From positions 2,916,645 through 2,980,644 of the forward strand of contig NZ_CM007717.1 in assembly GCF_002019855.1 (NCBI RefSeq): a DNA stretch of 64,000 nt. Reading direction: 5' to 3'. This document shows positions 1-7,755 of the stretch, in pieces. The stretch is from Streptomyces antibioticus (lineage in GTDB: Bacteria; Actinomycetota; Actinomycetes; Streptomycetales; Streptomycetaceae). How positions within the stretch are numbered: position 1 is the first letter of the stretch; each line of letters opens with the position of its first letter. The position numbers and the translations under genes were made by a program. Below the pieces are notes generated by a model that worked only from the letters and a program-made list of their open reading frames with translations, made no database searches and was not told the origin of the DNA.

Positions 1-828
1 CTCCGGGGCCAGGTCGAGCTGGTCGGCGACCTCCTCGGCGGTCGGTTCGTAGCCGCGTTCCTGGAGCATGCGGCGCTGGACGCGGACGACACGGTTGATC
101 AGCTCGACGACATGGACCGGGACGCGGATGGTGCGGGCCTGGTCGGCCAGCGCCCGGGACATGGCCTGGCGGATCCACCAGGTGGCGTACGTGGAGAACT
201 TGTAGCCGCGGGCGTAGTCGAACTTCTCGACGGCGCGGATCAGCCCGAGGTTGCCCTCCTGGACCAGGTCGAGCATGGTCAGGCCGCGGCCGACGTACCG
301 CTTGGCGACGGAGACGACGAGCCGCAGGTTGGCCTCGATCAGGCGGCGCTTGGCCATCCGGCCCCGCACCACAAGGCGGTCGAGGTCGACGGCGAGCTGG
401 CTGTCCAGGTCGGGGGTGCTGCCGAGCTTCTCCTCGGCGAACAGGCCGGCCTCGACCCGGCGGGCCAGTTCGACCTCCTCGGCCGCGGTGAGCAGCGGGA
501 TCCGGCCGATCTCCCGCAGGTACTGGCGGAACAGGTCGGAGGACGGGCTGCCGTTCTCGGTGGCGCGGGCGGGCCGCGCCTCCACGGGCTCCGGGTCCTC
601 GGCGGCCTCCGCCGGCAGGTGGGCGGGCGGCTCCAACTCGGTGTCGGGGCCGCTCGTGTCGGGGCCGGTCTCCGGGTCCCCTTCCGGGTGGTGCGGGGCG
701 CGGCCCTGCGGGGGCACCGCCGCCACCCGGACGCCGGGCTCGGCGTCGGGCTCCGCGCCGTCGGCCGGGCCGGCGCCGCTCGTGCGCTCGGCGGTGCCGG
801 CGGTCTGGGTCAGGGTCTGGGTCTGCAC
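1..828 (-). CDS. hrdA: Principal-type RNA polymerase sigma factor, HrdA-like (3' end outside window)
   Basis: Group 1/2 sigma-70 factor that would direct RNA polymerase to -10/-35 promoters. About 276 residues are visible. An Ala/Pro/Glu-rich N-terminal tail is followed by [16 protein letters not shown] (region 1.2), [18 protein letters not shown] and [17 protein letters not shown] (regions 2.1-2.4), then the start of region 3 up to [11 protein letters not shown], where the window ends. The GTG start at 826-828 is chosen because GGAGGT lies seven bases upstream; an upstream in-frame GTG at 895-897 has no comparable site. It lies downstream of dnaG on the same strand, behind a hairpin. The name HrdA rests on remembered gene order near dnaG in Streptomyces rather than on a residue that separates HrdA from other Hrd proteins. 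Confidence 0.85.
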   Translation of the reverse strand, partial: MQTQTLTQTAGTAERTSGAGPADGAEPDAEPGVRVAAVPPQGRAPHHPEGDPETGPDTSGPDTELEPPAHLPAEAAEDPEPVEARPARATENGSPSSDLFRQYLREIGRIPLLTAAEEVELARRVEAGLFAEEKLGSTPDLDSQLAVDLDRLVVRGRMAKRRLIEANLRLVVSVAKRYVGRGLTMLDLVQEGNLGLIRAVEKFDYARGYKFSTYATWWIRQAMSRALADQARTIRVPVHVVELINRVVRVQRRMLQERGYEPTAEEVADQLDLAPE

Positions 829-1009
829 CGGGGCGACCTCCAGGATGATCGCTGCTGAGGTGAGCAGCAGCGGTACTCGGGCGGAGTCGGCGACCACGCC
901 GCGTCCGTCAGGGATCGGCCGCGCTCCGAGGACTCAGGCACCGGAACCCAGTGTGGGGTACGACACATCGCCGCCACGAGGGGCGTGCGGTGACTTTTTG
1001 CATCCGCCT

Positions 1010-1043
1010 CGTGACGGGCCGGTGACCCCGGTGGCCCGTCACG
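1010..1043 (-). terminator. Hairpin terminator after dnaG
   Basis: Perfect 11-base inverted repeat, CGTGACGGGCC at 1010-1020 and its complement at 1033-1043, with a 12-base loop. It starts two bases after the dnaG stop codon. No T-run follows on the minus strand, as is usual for GC-rich actinobacterial terminators. It separates dnaG from the sigma factor gene, which therefore probably has its own promoter in 829-1009. Confidence 0.7.
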
Positions 1044-1044
1044 C

Positions 1045-2946
1045 TCAGAGAGCGGCGGCTCCGTGCTCGCGCAGGGCCTGGTCGTACTGCTGGAGGATCC
1101 ACAGTTCGTTCTGTACGGCGGCCAGTTGGGCCTGGTCGCCGCCGGCGGCGAGCCGGGCGAGCTGGGACTGGACGTCACGGACGCGGCGTTCGACGGCGCG
1201 GCGGCGGACCTGGACGAGGACCGTGCCGGCGTACACCTCGTCGACGGTGCGGCGCATGATCGGCTCGACGGCGAGTTCGGTGACCATGGCGCGGACCGTG
1301 TCGTCGGGGGCGGCCTCGCGGACCCGGACCAGATACTCCTGGGCGTCCTGGGTGCCCCATTCGGCGCCGCCCGCGTCCAGGACGGTCTGGCGTACGGCGG
1401 CGTAGGGGGCGGCGGTGAACTCGTCGACGCCGTACGCGTCGAAGGCCGGGGAGACCAGTTCGGGGCGCTGGAGGGCGAGCTTGAGGAGTTCGCGTTCGGT
1501 GGCGTAGACGGGGTTGCGCAGGGTGAGGGCGGGGCCGCCGGCGGGGCGGGGCGCGGCCTCGTAGGGCTGGGGCGCGCGGTTGCCGGGGGCGGCCGGGCCC
1601 TTGCCGCCGCGGTCGCGGGCCCAGCGGGCGAGCTGGGAGACCCGCTTGACGACGAACTGGGTGTCGAGGATGCCGAGCATGCCGGCGAGCTGCACGGCGA
1701 CCTCGTGCTGGGCGCCGCTGTTCTTGATGCGGGCGACGATGGGCGCCGCCTCGTCCAGGGCGGCGGCGCGGCCCGCGGGGGTGTCGAGGTCGTAGCGGAC
1801 GACGATCTGGCGCAGCGCGAACTCGAAGAGCGGGGTGCGGGGTTCGACCAGGTCGGCGACCGCCTCGTCGCCCTTGGCGAGGCGCAGGTCGCAGGGGTCC
1901 ATGCCGTCGGGGGCGATGGCGATGTAGGTCTCGGCGGCGAACTTCTGGTCGTCCTCGAAGGCGCGCAGGGCGGCCTTCTGGCCGGCCGCGTCACCGTCGA
2001 AGGTGAAGATCACGCGGGCGCTGCCGTTGTCCATCAGCAGCCGGCGGAGGATCTTGATGTGGTCGCCGCCGAACGCGGTGCCGCAGGTGGCGATGGCGGT
2101 CGTGACCCCGGCGAGATGGCAGGCCATGACGTCGGTGTAGCCCTCGACGACGACGGCGCGGCTGGCCTTGGCGATGTCCTTCTTGGCCAGGTCGATGCCG
2201 TACAGCACCTGGGACTTCTTGTAGATCGCCGTGTCGGGTGTGTTGAGGTACTTCGGGCCGTTGTCCGCCTCGTAGAGCTTGCGGGCGCCGAAGCCGACGA
2301 CCTCGCCGCCGATGTCGCGGATGGGCCACATCAGCCGGCCGCGGAAGCGGTCGATGGGGCCGCGGCGGCCCTCCTGGGCGAGCCCGGAGAGCAGGATCTC
2401 CTTGTCGGTGAAGCCCTTGCCGCGCAGGAAGCGGGTGAGGTGGTCCCACCCTTGCGGGCTGTAGCCGACGCCGAAGTGGACGGCGGCGGCCTGGTCGAAG
2501 CCGCGTTCGGCGAGGAAGATCCGGCCGGTGTCGGCCTCGGGGCTGACGGCGAGCTGTTCCGCGTACCACTCGGCGGCGATCTTGTGGGCCTCGACCAGGC
2601 GGATGCGTTCGCCGCGCTGGTGGGAGGGGTTGTAGCCGCCCTCCTCGTAGCGCAGGGTGATGCCGGCCTGGGCGGCGAGGCGCTCGACGGCCTCGGAGAA
2701 GGTGAGGTGGTCGACCTTCATCACGAAGGTGAGGGTGTCGCCGCCCTCCTGGCAGCCGAAGCAGTGGAAGAGTCCCTTGCTGGGGCTGACCTGGAAGGAC
2801 GGCGATTTCTCGTCGTGGAAGGGGCACAGGCCCTTGAGGTTGCCGCCGCCCGCGTTGCGTAGCTGGAGGTACTCGGACACCACGGCGTCGATCGGGACCG
2901 CGTCCCGTACCGCCTTCACGTCCTCGTCGTTGATCCGTCCTGCCAC
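1045..2946 (-). CDS. dnaG: DNA primase
   Basis: Synthesises RNA primers at the replication fork, working with the DnaB helicase. The 633-residue protein has the normal length. Its N-terminal CHC2 zinc finger is visible as CPFHDEK and CFGC (about residues 40-65). The TOPRIM catalytic core follows, with the acidic VVVEGYTDVMA motif and the metal-binding IFTFDGDAAG. The C-terminal third is more variable, consistent with the helicase-interaction region. The start MAGRINDEDV is the usual actinobacterial start. The gene precedes the HrdA-like sigma factor on the same strand; the Gram-negative rpsU-dnaG-rpoD order is only partly reflected, since a hairpin separates them here. Confidence 0.97.
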   Translation of the reverse strand: MAGRINDEDVKAVRDAVPIDAVVSEYLQLRNAGGGNLKGLCPFHDEKSPSFQVSPSKGLFHCFGCQEGGDTLTFVMKVDHLTFSEAVERLAAQAGITLRYEEGGYNPSHQRGERIRLVEAHKIAAEWYAEQLAVSPEADTGRIFLAERGFDQAAAVHFGVGYSPQGWDHLTRFLRGKGFTDKEILLSGLAQEGRRGPIDRFRGRLMWPIRDIGGEVVGFGARKLYEADNGPKYLNTPDTAIYKKSQVLYGIDLAKKDIAKASRAVVVEGYTDVMACHLAGVTTAIATCGTAFGGDHIKILRRLLMDNGSARVIFTFDGDAAGQKAALRAFEDDQKFAAETYIAIAPDGMDPCDLRLAKGDEAVADLVEPRTPLFEFALRQIVVRYDLDTPAGRAAALDEAAPIVARIKNSGAQHEVAVQLAGMLGILDTQFVVKRVSQLARWARDRGGKGPAAPGNRAPQPYEAAPRPAGGPALTLRNPVYATERELLKLALQRPELVSPAFDAYGVDEFTAAPYAAVRQTVLDAGGAEWGTQDAQEYLVRVREAAPDDTVRAMVTELAVEPIMRRTVDEVYAGTVLVQVRRRAVERRVRDVQSQLARLAAGGDQAQLAAVQNELWILQQYDQALREHGAAAL

Positions 2947-3009
2947 GAGGTGAGTCTACGGGGCCGCGCCGACACTCCTGAGCGAGCCGACCGCTCCTCG
3001 GCCGGGGGT

Positions 3010-3026
3010 CCGGGGGTTGCCCCCGG
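3010..3026. repeat. G/C-run hairpin downstream of the FAD reductase gene
   Basis: CCGGGGG at 3010-3016 pairs with CCCCCGG at 3020-3026 around a three-base loop. It lies about 30 bases past the stop codon of the reductase gene (minus strand) and in front of dnaG. A near-copy (4341-4358) lies upstream of the same gene. It may act as a terminator or be a dispersed intergenic repeat. Confidence 0.5.
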
Positions 3027-3053
3027 GAGCCGGGGCCGGGGATGCTCTGACAC

Positions 3054-4319
3054 TCAGGTTGCGAGGCTTTCGAGCGGAACGTGCGGATCCGCCAGTTCCT
3101 CCGTGTTCACCGGGGTGCGCGAGGCGATCAGCTTCTGGACGGTCTCTGTGACGTCCCACACGTTGACGTTCATTCCGGCCAGGACGCGGCCCTCCTTCAC
3201 CCAGAACGCGATGAACTCCCGCTTGCCCGCGTCACCGCGGATCACGACCTCGTCGTACGACCCCGGCGGGGCCCAGCCGCTGTACTCCATGCCCAGGTCG
3301 TACTGGTCGGTGAAGAAGTAGGGCACGCGGTCGTAGGTGACGTCCTTGCCGAGCATGGCGCGGGCCGCGGCCGGGCCGCCGTTCAGCGCGTTCGCCCAGT
3401 GCTCCACGCGCAGCCGGGTGTCGAAGAGGCCGTGCGGGAAGGAGGCGACGTCACCGGCGGCGTGGATGTCGGGGTCGGAGGTGCGCAGCCGTTCGTCGAC
3501 CGCGATGCCGCCGCCGTGCGCGCGCTCGGCCAGGGTGAGCCCGGCGGCCTCGGCGAGGGCGGTGCGCGGGGCGGCGCCGATCGCGGCGAGGACGTCGTGC
3601 GCCGGGTGCTCCTCGCCGTCGTCGGTGCGGGCGGCCAGGACCATGCCGTCCTGGCCGACGATCTCGGTGAGCTGCGCGCCGAAGTGGAAGCGGACGCCGT
3701 GCTCGCGGTGGAGTTCCGCGAAGACGTTGCCCAGCTCGGGGCCGAGGACGCCGTGCAGCGGGGTCGCGGCGGGCTCGATGACGGTGACCTCGGCGCCGTA
3801 CTCGCGGGCCGCGGCCGCGACCTCCAGGCCGATCCAGCCGGCGCCGGCGATCACCAGATGGCCGTTGTCCCGGCCCAGGGCGGCCAGGACGCCCTTGAGG
3901 CGCTCGGCGTGCGCGAGCCGGCGCAGATGGTGGACGCCCGCGAGGTCGGTGCCGGGGATGTCGAGGCGGCGCGGCTCGGCGCCGGTGGCCAGGAGCAGCT
4001 TGTCGTAGTGGACGAGGGTGCCGTCGTCGCCGAAGCGGACGGTCCGCGCCGTGCGGTCGATCGCGTCGACGCTCTGGCCCAGGTGCAGTTCGATGTCGTT
4101 GCGCGCGTACCAGGCGGGCTCGTGCACGAAGACGCTGTCGCGGGACTCCTTGCCGAGCAGGAAGCCCTTGGAGAGCGCGGGGCGCTCGTAGGGCTGGTCG
4201 CGTTCGTCGCAGATCAGTATCACGCGGCCGGTGAAGCCCTCCGCCCGCAGCGTCTCGGCCGCCTTCGCGCCGGCCAAACCTCCTCCGACGATGACGAACG
4301 TCTGATCCGCGTCGACCAC
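3054..4319 (-). CDS. FAD-dependent NAD(P)H oxidoreductase, ferredoxin-reductase type
   Basis: Flavoprotein predicted to pass electrons from NAD(P)H to a ferredoxin or similar acceptor. The 421-residue protein has an N-terminal FAD-binding Rossmann motif (FVIVGGGLAGAKAAETL), the family signature YERPALSKGFLLG, a second NAD-binding glycine motif (GAGWIGLEVAAAA) and the FAD-closing IHAAGDVASFP. The C-terminal reductase-type domain carries the DQYDLGMEYSGWA segment typical of rubredoxin/ferredoxin reductase relatives. GTG at 4317-4319 is chosen because GGAGG sits six bases upstream; a start further out would add 26 unlikely residues. No ferredoxin gene is adjacent, so the partner is unknown. It lies between dnaG and dgt on the same strand. 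Confidence 0.85.
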   Translation of the reverse strand: MVDADQTFVIVGGGLAGAKAAETLRAEGFTGRVILICDERDQPYERPALSKGFLLGKESRDSVFVHEPAWYARNDIELHLGQSVDAIDRTARTVRFGDDGTLVHYDKLLLATGAEPRRLDIPGTDLAGVHHLRRLAHAERLKGVLAALGRDNGHLVIAGAGWIGLEVAAAAREYGAEVTVIEPAATPLHGVLGPELGNVFAELHREHGVRFHFGAQLTEIVGQDGMVLAARTDDGEEHPAHDVLAAIGAAPRTALAEAAGLTLAERAHGGGIAVDERLRTSDPDIHAAGDVASFPHGLFDTRLRVEHWANALNGGPAAARAMLGKDVTYDRVPYFFTDQYDLGMEYSGWAPPGSYDEVVIRGDAGKREFIAFWVKEGRVLAGMNVNVWDVTETVQKLIASRTPVNTEELADPHVPLESLAT

Positions 4320-4340
4320 GTGATGCCTCCAAACGGGAGT

Positions 4341-4358
4341 CCGGGGGGTGTCCCCCGG
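4341..4358. repeat. G/C-run hairpin in the leader of the FAD reductase gene
   Basis: CCGGGGG at 4341-4347 pairs with CCCCCGG at 4352-4358 around four bases. It ends 22 bases upstream of the chosen GTG start and resembles the hairpin at 3010-3026 on the other side of the gene. Confidence 0.5.
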
Positions 4359-4502
4359 ATGACACTGTGCGAACCGCCAGATGCGAGCGTCCCGCACGGA
4401 GCGTGATGGGGGAAGGGGGACGGGTCCGATCAGGCCACGGAAGGTTGTGGTTCGGGCCCGTTTGGGCGCACTCGATCTGGTTCGTTCACAAATAACCCGT
4501 CA

Positions 4503-5756
4503 TCACAAATGGCCCGTCAGACGCGTGTGCAGCGAACGCGCGGACGCGTCGGTGAGCGAGGAGATCTGGTCGACGATCACCCGCTTGCGCGCCCGGTCGT
4601 CGGGCGCCGCGTCGAACAGCGCCCGGAACTGCGGGTCCAGACCGTCGGGCGCGCGGGCGGTGAGCGCCTCGGCCAGCTCGGAGATGACCACCCGCTGGTC
4701 GGCGCGGAGCAGCTCCTGCTCCGCGCGCTGCATCACGTACCGGTCGGCGACCGCCTTGAGCACCGCGCACTCCAGGCGCGTCCCGTGCGGGACGACCAGC
4801 TCGGCGTCGTAGCGGGTGAGGGGGCCGCTGCCGAACCGCGCGCGGGTGGCGCCCTCCGCGGCCAGACAGAAGCGGCCGATGAGCTGACTCGTCGCGTCCT
4901 TCAGCCGGGCCTGGGCGCCCGCCGTGCCGTCGTAGCCGTGCGGCCACCAGGGCTCGTCCTGGAGGCGGTCCAGGGCGGCGGCCAGTTCGGCCGGGTCGGT
5001 GTCCGCCGGCACGTACCGGCCGATCGCGACCCGGAAGACGTCCTGCCGCTCCGGCTCGGCGTGCAGCACGATCGGGTCGATGTGACCGGCGTGCAGGCCG
5101 TCCTCCACGTCGTGCACCGAGTACGCCACGTCGTCCGCCCAGTCCATGACCTGCGCCTCGAAACAGGTACGGGTGCCCGGGGCGCCCTCGCGGACCCAGT
5201 CGAAGACCGGCCGGTCGTCGTCGTAGACACCGAACTTGGGGGACGCCGGGTCCCTGGGGTGGGCGCCGCGCGGCCACGGGTACTTGGTGGCGGCGTCCAG
5301 GGTGGCGCGGGTGAGGTTGAGGCCGACGGAGCCCTCGTCGGTGAAGCGCTTGGGCTCGATCCGGGTGAGCAGCCGCAGCGACTGGGCGTTGCCCTCGAAG
5401 CCGCCGCAGTCGCGCGCGAAGTCGTTCAGCGCCTGTTCGCCGTTGTGGCCGAAGGGCGGATGGCCGAGGTCGTGCGAGAGGCAGGCGGCCTCCACCAGGT
5501 CCGGGTCGCAGCCGAGGGCCGCGCCCAGCTCACGGCCGACCTGCGCGCACTCCAGGGAGTGGGTGAGCCGGGTGCGCGGGGTGGCGTCCCACACCTGGCT
5601 GCGCTCCCCCGGGGTGACCACCTGGGTCTTGCCCGCGAGCCGTCTGAGCGCCGAGGAATGCAGGACACGCGCGCGGTCCCGTTGGAAGGCGGTCCGGCCC
5701 GGGCGCTTGTCGGGCTCCGGCGCCCAGCGTTCTGTCGACTGCGGGTCGTAGGGCAT
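4503..5756 (-). CDS. dgt: Deoxyguanosinetriphosphate triphosphohydrolase-like protein
   Basis: HD-domain enzyme expected to hydrolyse dGTP or other dNTPs to the deoxynucleoside and tripolyphosphate, helping to balance nucleotide pools. The 417-residue length suits the short bacterial dGTPase-like family. Metal ligands are visible as [14 protein letters not shown] and [17 protein letters not shown] (HD motif), with a later Asp in [19 protein letters not shown]. The N-terminus has the conserved [26 protein letters not shown] block. The ATG start has only a weak ribosome binding site. It is a single gene between the FAD reductase and the chelatase. Confidence 0.93.
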   Translation of the reverse strand: MPYDPQSTERWAPEPDKRPGRTAFQRDRARVLHSSALRRLAGKTQVVTPGERSQVWDATPRTRLTHSLECAQVGRELGAALGCDPDLVEAACLSHDLGHPPFGHNGEQALNDFARDCGGFEGNAQSLRLLTRIEPKRFTDEGSVGLNLTRATLDAATKYPWPRGAHPRDPASPKFGVYDDDRPVFDWVREGAPGTRTCFEAQVMDWADDVAYSVHDVEDGLHAGHIDPIVLHAEPERQDVFRVAIGRYVPADTDPAELAAALDRLQDEPWWPHGYDGTAGAQARLKDATSQLIGRFCLAAEGATRARFGSGPLTRYDAELVVPHGTRLECAVLKAVADRYVMQRAEQELLRADQRVVISELAEALTARAPDGLDPQFRALFDAAPDDRARKRVIVDQISSLTDASARSLHTRLTGHL

Positions 5757-5834
5757 GACTCGACACTAAGCGGCACCGCTGACAATCGGTGCACTCCCGG
5801 CGCTCCCGGCCCTGACGCCCCGCCGGGTGCCGGG

Positions 5835-6755
5835 TCACGCGGCGTTGCTGTGGACCTGGAGGGCCTCGTCGTAGCGGTGCAGGAGCAGGTGGGCCATCGC
5901 CGGGTGGGTGCCCAGGGGGGCCGAGACGATGCCGGGGGCCGCCTGCGCGCACTCCGTCGCGAACCGGCCGGGAGCCGTGAAGCAGGAGGCCACCGCCACC
6001 CGGTCGCGGCCGCGCGCGGCCAGGGCGCGCAGCGCCTCGGGAACCGTGGGGGCCGCCGTGGAGGCGAACGCGGGGACCACGGGCACGCCCAGCCGCTCCG
6101 CCAGGAGCGCGGCCGTGCGGCGCGCGTCGACCGCCGAGTCCGGGTCGCGGGAGCCCGCCGCCGCGAGGACCACCGCGCTCGCGCGGCGCTCCGCGGCGGT
6201 CGCGGGGGCGCGCCAGCCCGCCTCCGTCAGACGCGCGTGCAGGGCGTCGGCCAGGAGCGGGTGCGGGCCCAGCGGGGCCGCCACACGCGTGCGTACCCGC
6301 GCCCGCGCGGCCGTCTCGGGGATGTCCCGTCTGACGTGGTAGCCGCGGGCCAGCAGCAGCGGCACCAGGACGGCGTCCGGGGTGCGGCGGGCGTCGAGGG
6401 CGGCCAGGGTGTCCGTCAGCAGCGGTTCGTTCAGCTCGATGTGGCCGAGGTGCACCGGCAGGCCGGGGCGCTGTGCGCGGACCCGGTCGAGCAGGGCGCG
6501 GACGGTCTCCAGGGCGCGCGGGTCGCGGCTGCCGTGGGCGACGACGACCAGCGCGGGCGGGCCGGGGCGGCGCCGTCCGTCGGGCCGGACGAGGCCGAGC
6601 TGGGTGGTGAGCTGGGTGCTGATCCGGTTCATGAGGTGCGCCGTACTGTCGAGGTGGGGTGCGGGCTCGTGGTGCCGTGGCTCGTGGTGCCGTGGCACGT
6701 GGTGCCTCGGCTCGTGGTGCTCGGGCTCGTCGTTCGGGGAGGGCGACGCCGTCAT
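5835..6755 (-). CDS. CbiX/SirB-family sirohydrochlorin chelatase with His-rich N-terminus
   Basis: Likely inserts a metal (iron for sirohaem, or cobalt) into sirohydrochlorin. The 306-residue protein contains two tandem chelatase halves, each opening with a recognisable strand: VVVAHGSRDPRALE, and VVLAAAGSRDPDS where the metal-binding His is replaced. HIELNEPLL and LLARGYHVRRDIPE follow in the first half. The first 40 residues hold repeats of E/V-P-R-H-H, a probable metal-handling extension. Sirohaem is the cofactor of the nitrite reductase encoded at 16-18.7 kb, so an iron-chelatase role fits the neighbourhood. ATG at 6755 has no clear ribosome binding site; an internal ATG after the His-rich tail is an alternative start. 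Confidence 0.8.
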   Translation of the reverse strand: MTASPSPNDEPEHHEPRHHVPRHHEPRHHEPAPHLDSTAHLMNRISTQLTTQLGLVRPDGRRRPGPPALVVVAHGSRDPRALETVRALLDRVRAQRPGLPVHLGHIELNEPLLTDTLAALDARRTPDAVLVPLLLARGYHVRRDIPETAARARVRTRVAAPLGPHPLLADALHARLTEAGWRAPATAAERRASAVVLAAAGSRDPDSAVDARRTAALLAERLGVPVVPAFASTAAPTVPEALRALAARGRDRVAVASCFTAPGRFATECAQAAPGIVSAPLGTHPAMAHLLLHRYDEALQVHSNAA

Positions 6756-6788
6756 GGAACGATCGTGACGGCGCGAGGTTGCGCCGCC

Positions 6789-6804
6789 GTTGCCTGACCG
6801 TCAC
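6789..6804 (-). promoter_or_regulatory. Possible GlnR a-n6-b site before the chelatase gene
   Basis: On the minus strand GTGAC, six bases and GCAAC match the GlnR half-operator pattern gTnAC-n6-GaAAC in 9 of 10 defined positions. It lies 34-49 bases upstream of the chelatase start. A second well-matched pair at 22-bp spacing is not evident, so this is weaker than the two sites before nasA and nirB. Confidence 0.4.
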
Positions 6805-6935
6805 GGCTGTTTTCCCCGGGTTCACGGCGCCCGCGCGGCCGCTGTGAGGTACGCCCCGCGGCCGGGAGCGAACCGGATCGGCGCGCGGCACGTCTTGTCG
6901 GGCCGGAGGGGTTGTCGACCCGGGGAGCACACCGT

Positions 6936-7619
6936 ATGAACATCCGTCGACCGCGGCTGCCACGCACGCGTGCCGGACGGCGGCGGCTGGTACAGGCCGC
7001 GATGGGCGTCTGCGTGCTCGCGCTGCTTCCGGCCACCTGGCTGTTCGTGTCCACGGCGGACCGCCTCGGCACCACCGCCGACGCGCCGCGCACCGAGGTC
7101 GCCGTGGTCTTCGGCGCGGGCCTGTGGGACGGCGAACCGTCGCCGTACCTCGCGCACCGGCTGGACGCGGCGGCGAAGCTGTACGACGAGGGGCGGGTGA
7201 AGGTCGTGCTCGTCACCGGCGACAACAGCCGCAAGGACTACGACGAGCCCGACGCGATGCGCGCCTACCTCACGCGGCACGGCGTGCCGGACGCGCGGAT
7301 CGTCAGCGACTACGCGGGCTTCGACACCTGGGACTCCTGTGTGCGCGCCAAGAAGATCTTCGGTGTCGACGAGGCGGTCCTGATCAGCCAGGGCTTCCAC
7401 ATCCGGCGGGCGGTGGCGCTGTGCGAGGCGGCGGGCGTGCGCTCGTACGGCGTCGGGGTCGACGCCAAACACGACGCGACCTGGTACTACGGCGGCGCCC
7501 GGGAGATCCTCGCGGCGGGCAAGGCGGCGCTGGACGCGGTGTTCGAGCCCGACCCGACGTTCCTGGGGCCCCGGGAGCCGGGGGTGCGGCGGGCGCTCGC
7601 GGCGTCGACCGCCGGGTAG
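6936..7619 (+). CDS. SanA/DUF218-family membrane-anchored protein
   Basis: Member of the SanA/YdcF (DUF218) family, whose E. coli founder SanA affects envelope permeability to vancomycin; the biochemical role is unsettled. The 227-residue protein begins with a basic stretch (RRPRLPRTRAGRRR) and one membrane segment (about 15-37), then a Rossmann-like domain with VVFGAGLWDGEPSPYLAHRLDAA, VLVTGDNS, DYAGFDTWDSC and LISQGFHIRRA, all family signatures. ATG at 6936 is preferred: GGGGAG lies eight bases upstream, whereas an upstream TTG at 6912 would sit directly on its ribosome binding site. It is transcribed away from the chelatase gene and ends 136 bases before nasA. Confidence 0.85.
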   Translation: MNIRRPRLPRTRAGRRRLVQAAMGVCVLALLPATWLFVSTADRLGTTADAPRTEVAVVFGAGLWDGEPSPYLAHRLDAAAKLYDEGRVKVVLVTGDNSRKDYDEPDAMRAYLTRHGVPDARIVSDYAGFDTWDSCVRAKKIFGVDEAVLISQGFHIRRAVALCEAAGVRSYGVGVDAKHDATWYYGGAREILAAGKAALDAVFEPDPTFLGPREPGVRRALAASTAG

Positions 7620-7636
7620 TCCTCGGGAGCGGGTGC

Positions 7637-7669
7637 GCCTCACGCGGGCCTCACGTTGGCCTCACGTGC
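7637..7669 (+). repeat. Three 11-bp phased direct repeats upstream of nasA
   Basis: GCCTCACG recurs at 7637, 7648 and 7659, exactly 11 bases apart, giving three 11-bp units. They lie between the SanA-like gene and the nasA GlnR site. Helical-turn phasing with a TCAC core recalls the 11-bp direct repeats used by PhoP in Streptomyces, but CTCAC differs from the GTTCAC consensus. Confidence 0.6.
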
Positions 7670-7705
7670 GCCGAGGGTCCGGAGGGAGGGCACCACCACA
7701 TCGCC

Positions 7706-7743
7706 GTAACAGGAGACCGCACGGCACGTAACACGGCCGACGC
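7706..7743 (+). promoter_or_regulatory. GlnR-like operator before nasA
   Basis: GTAAC at 7706-7710 and again at 7728-7732 are exactly 22 bases apart, the period of a GlnR a-n6-b-n6-a-n6-b box. The b half-sites (7717-7721 and GACGC at 7739-7743) are poor. It ends 12 bases before the ATG of nasA, which is a known GlnR target in S. coelicolor. Confidence 0.55.
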
Positions 7744-7755
7744 ACGCTGAACGGC

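Noticed and set aside
1063..2862. 599-codon plus-strand frame over dnaG
   Set aside because: Antisense shadow of dnaG; low-complexity Gly/Val/Asp composition and no conserved pattern.
6764..6805. CGTGACGG/CCGTCACG inverted repeat between the chelatase and SanA-like genes
   Set aside because: Arms are 26 bases apart, too far for a simple operator or terminator; part overlaps the better-supported GlnR half-site.
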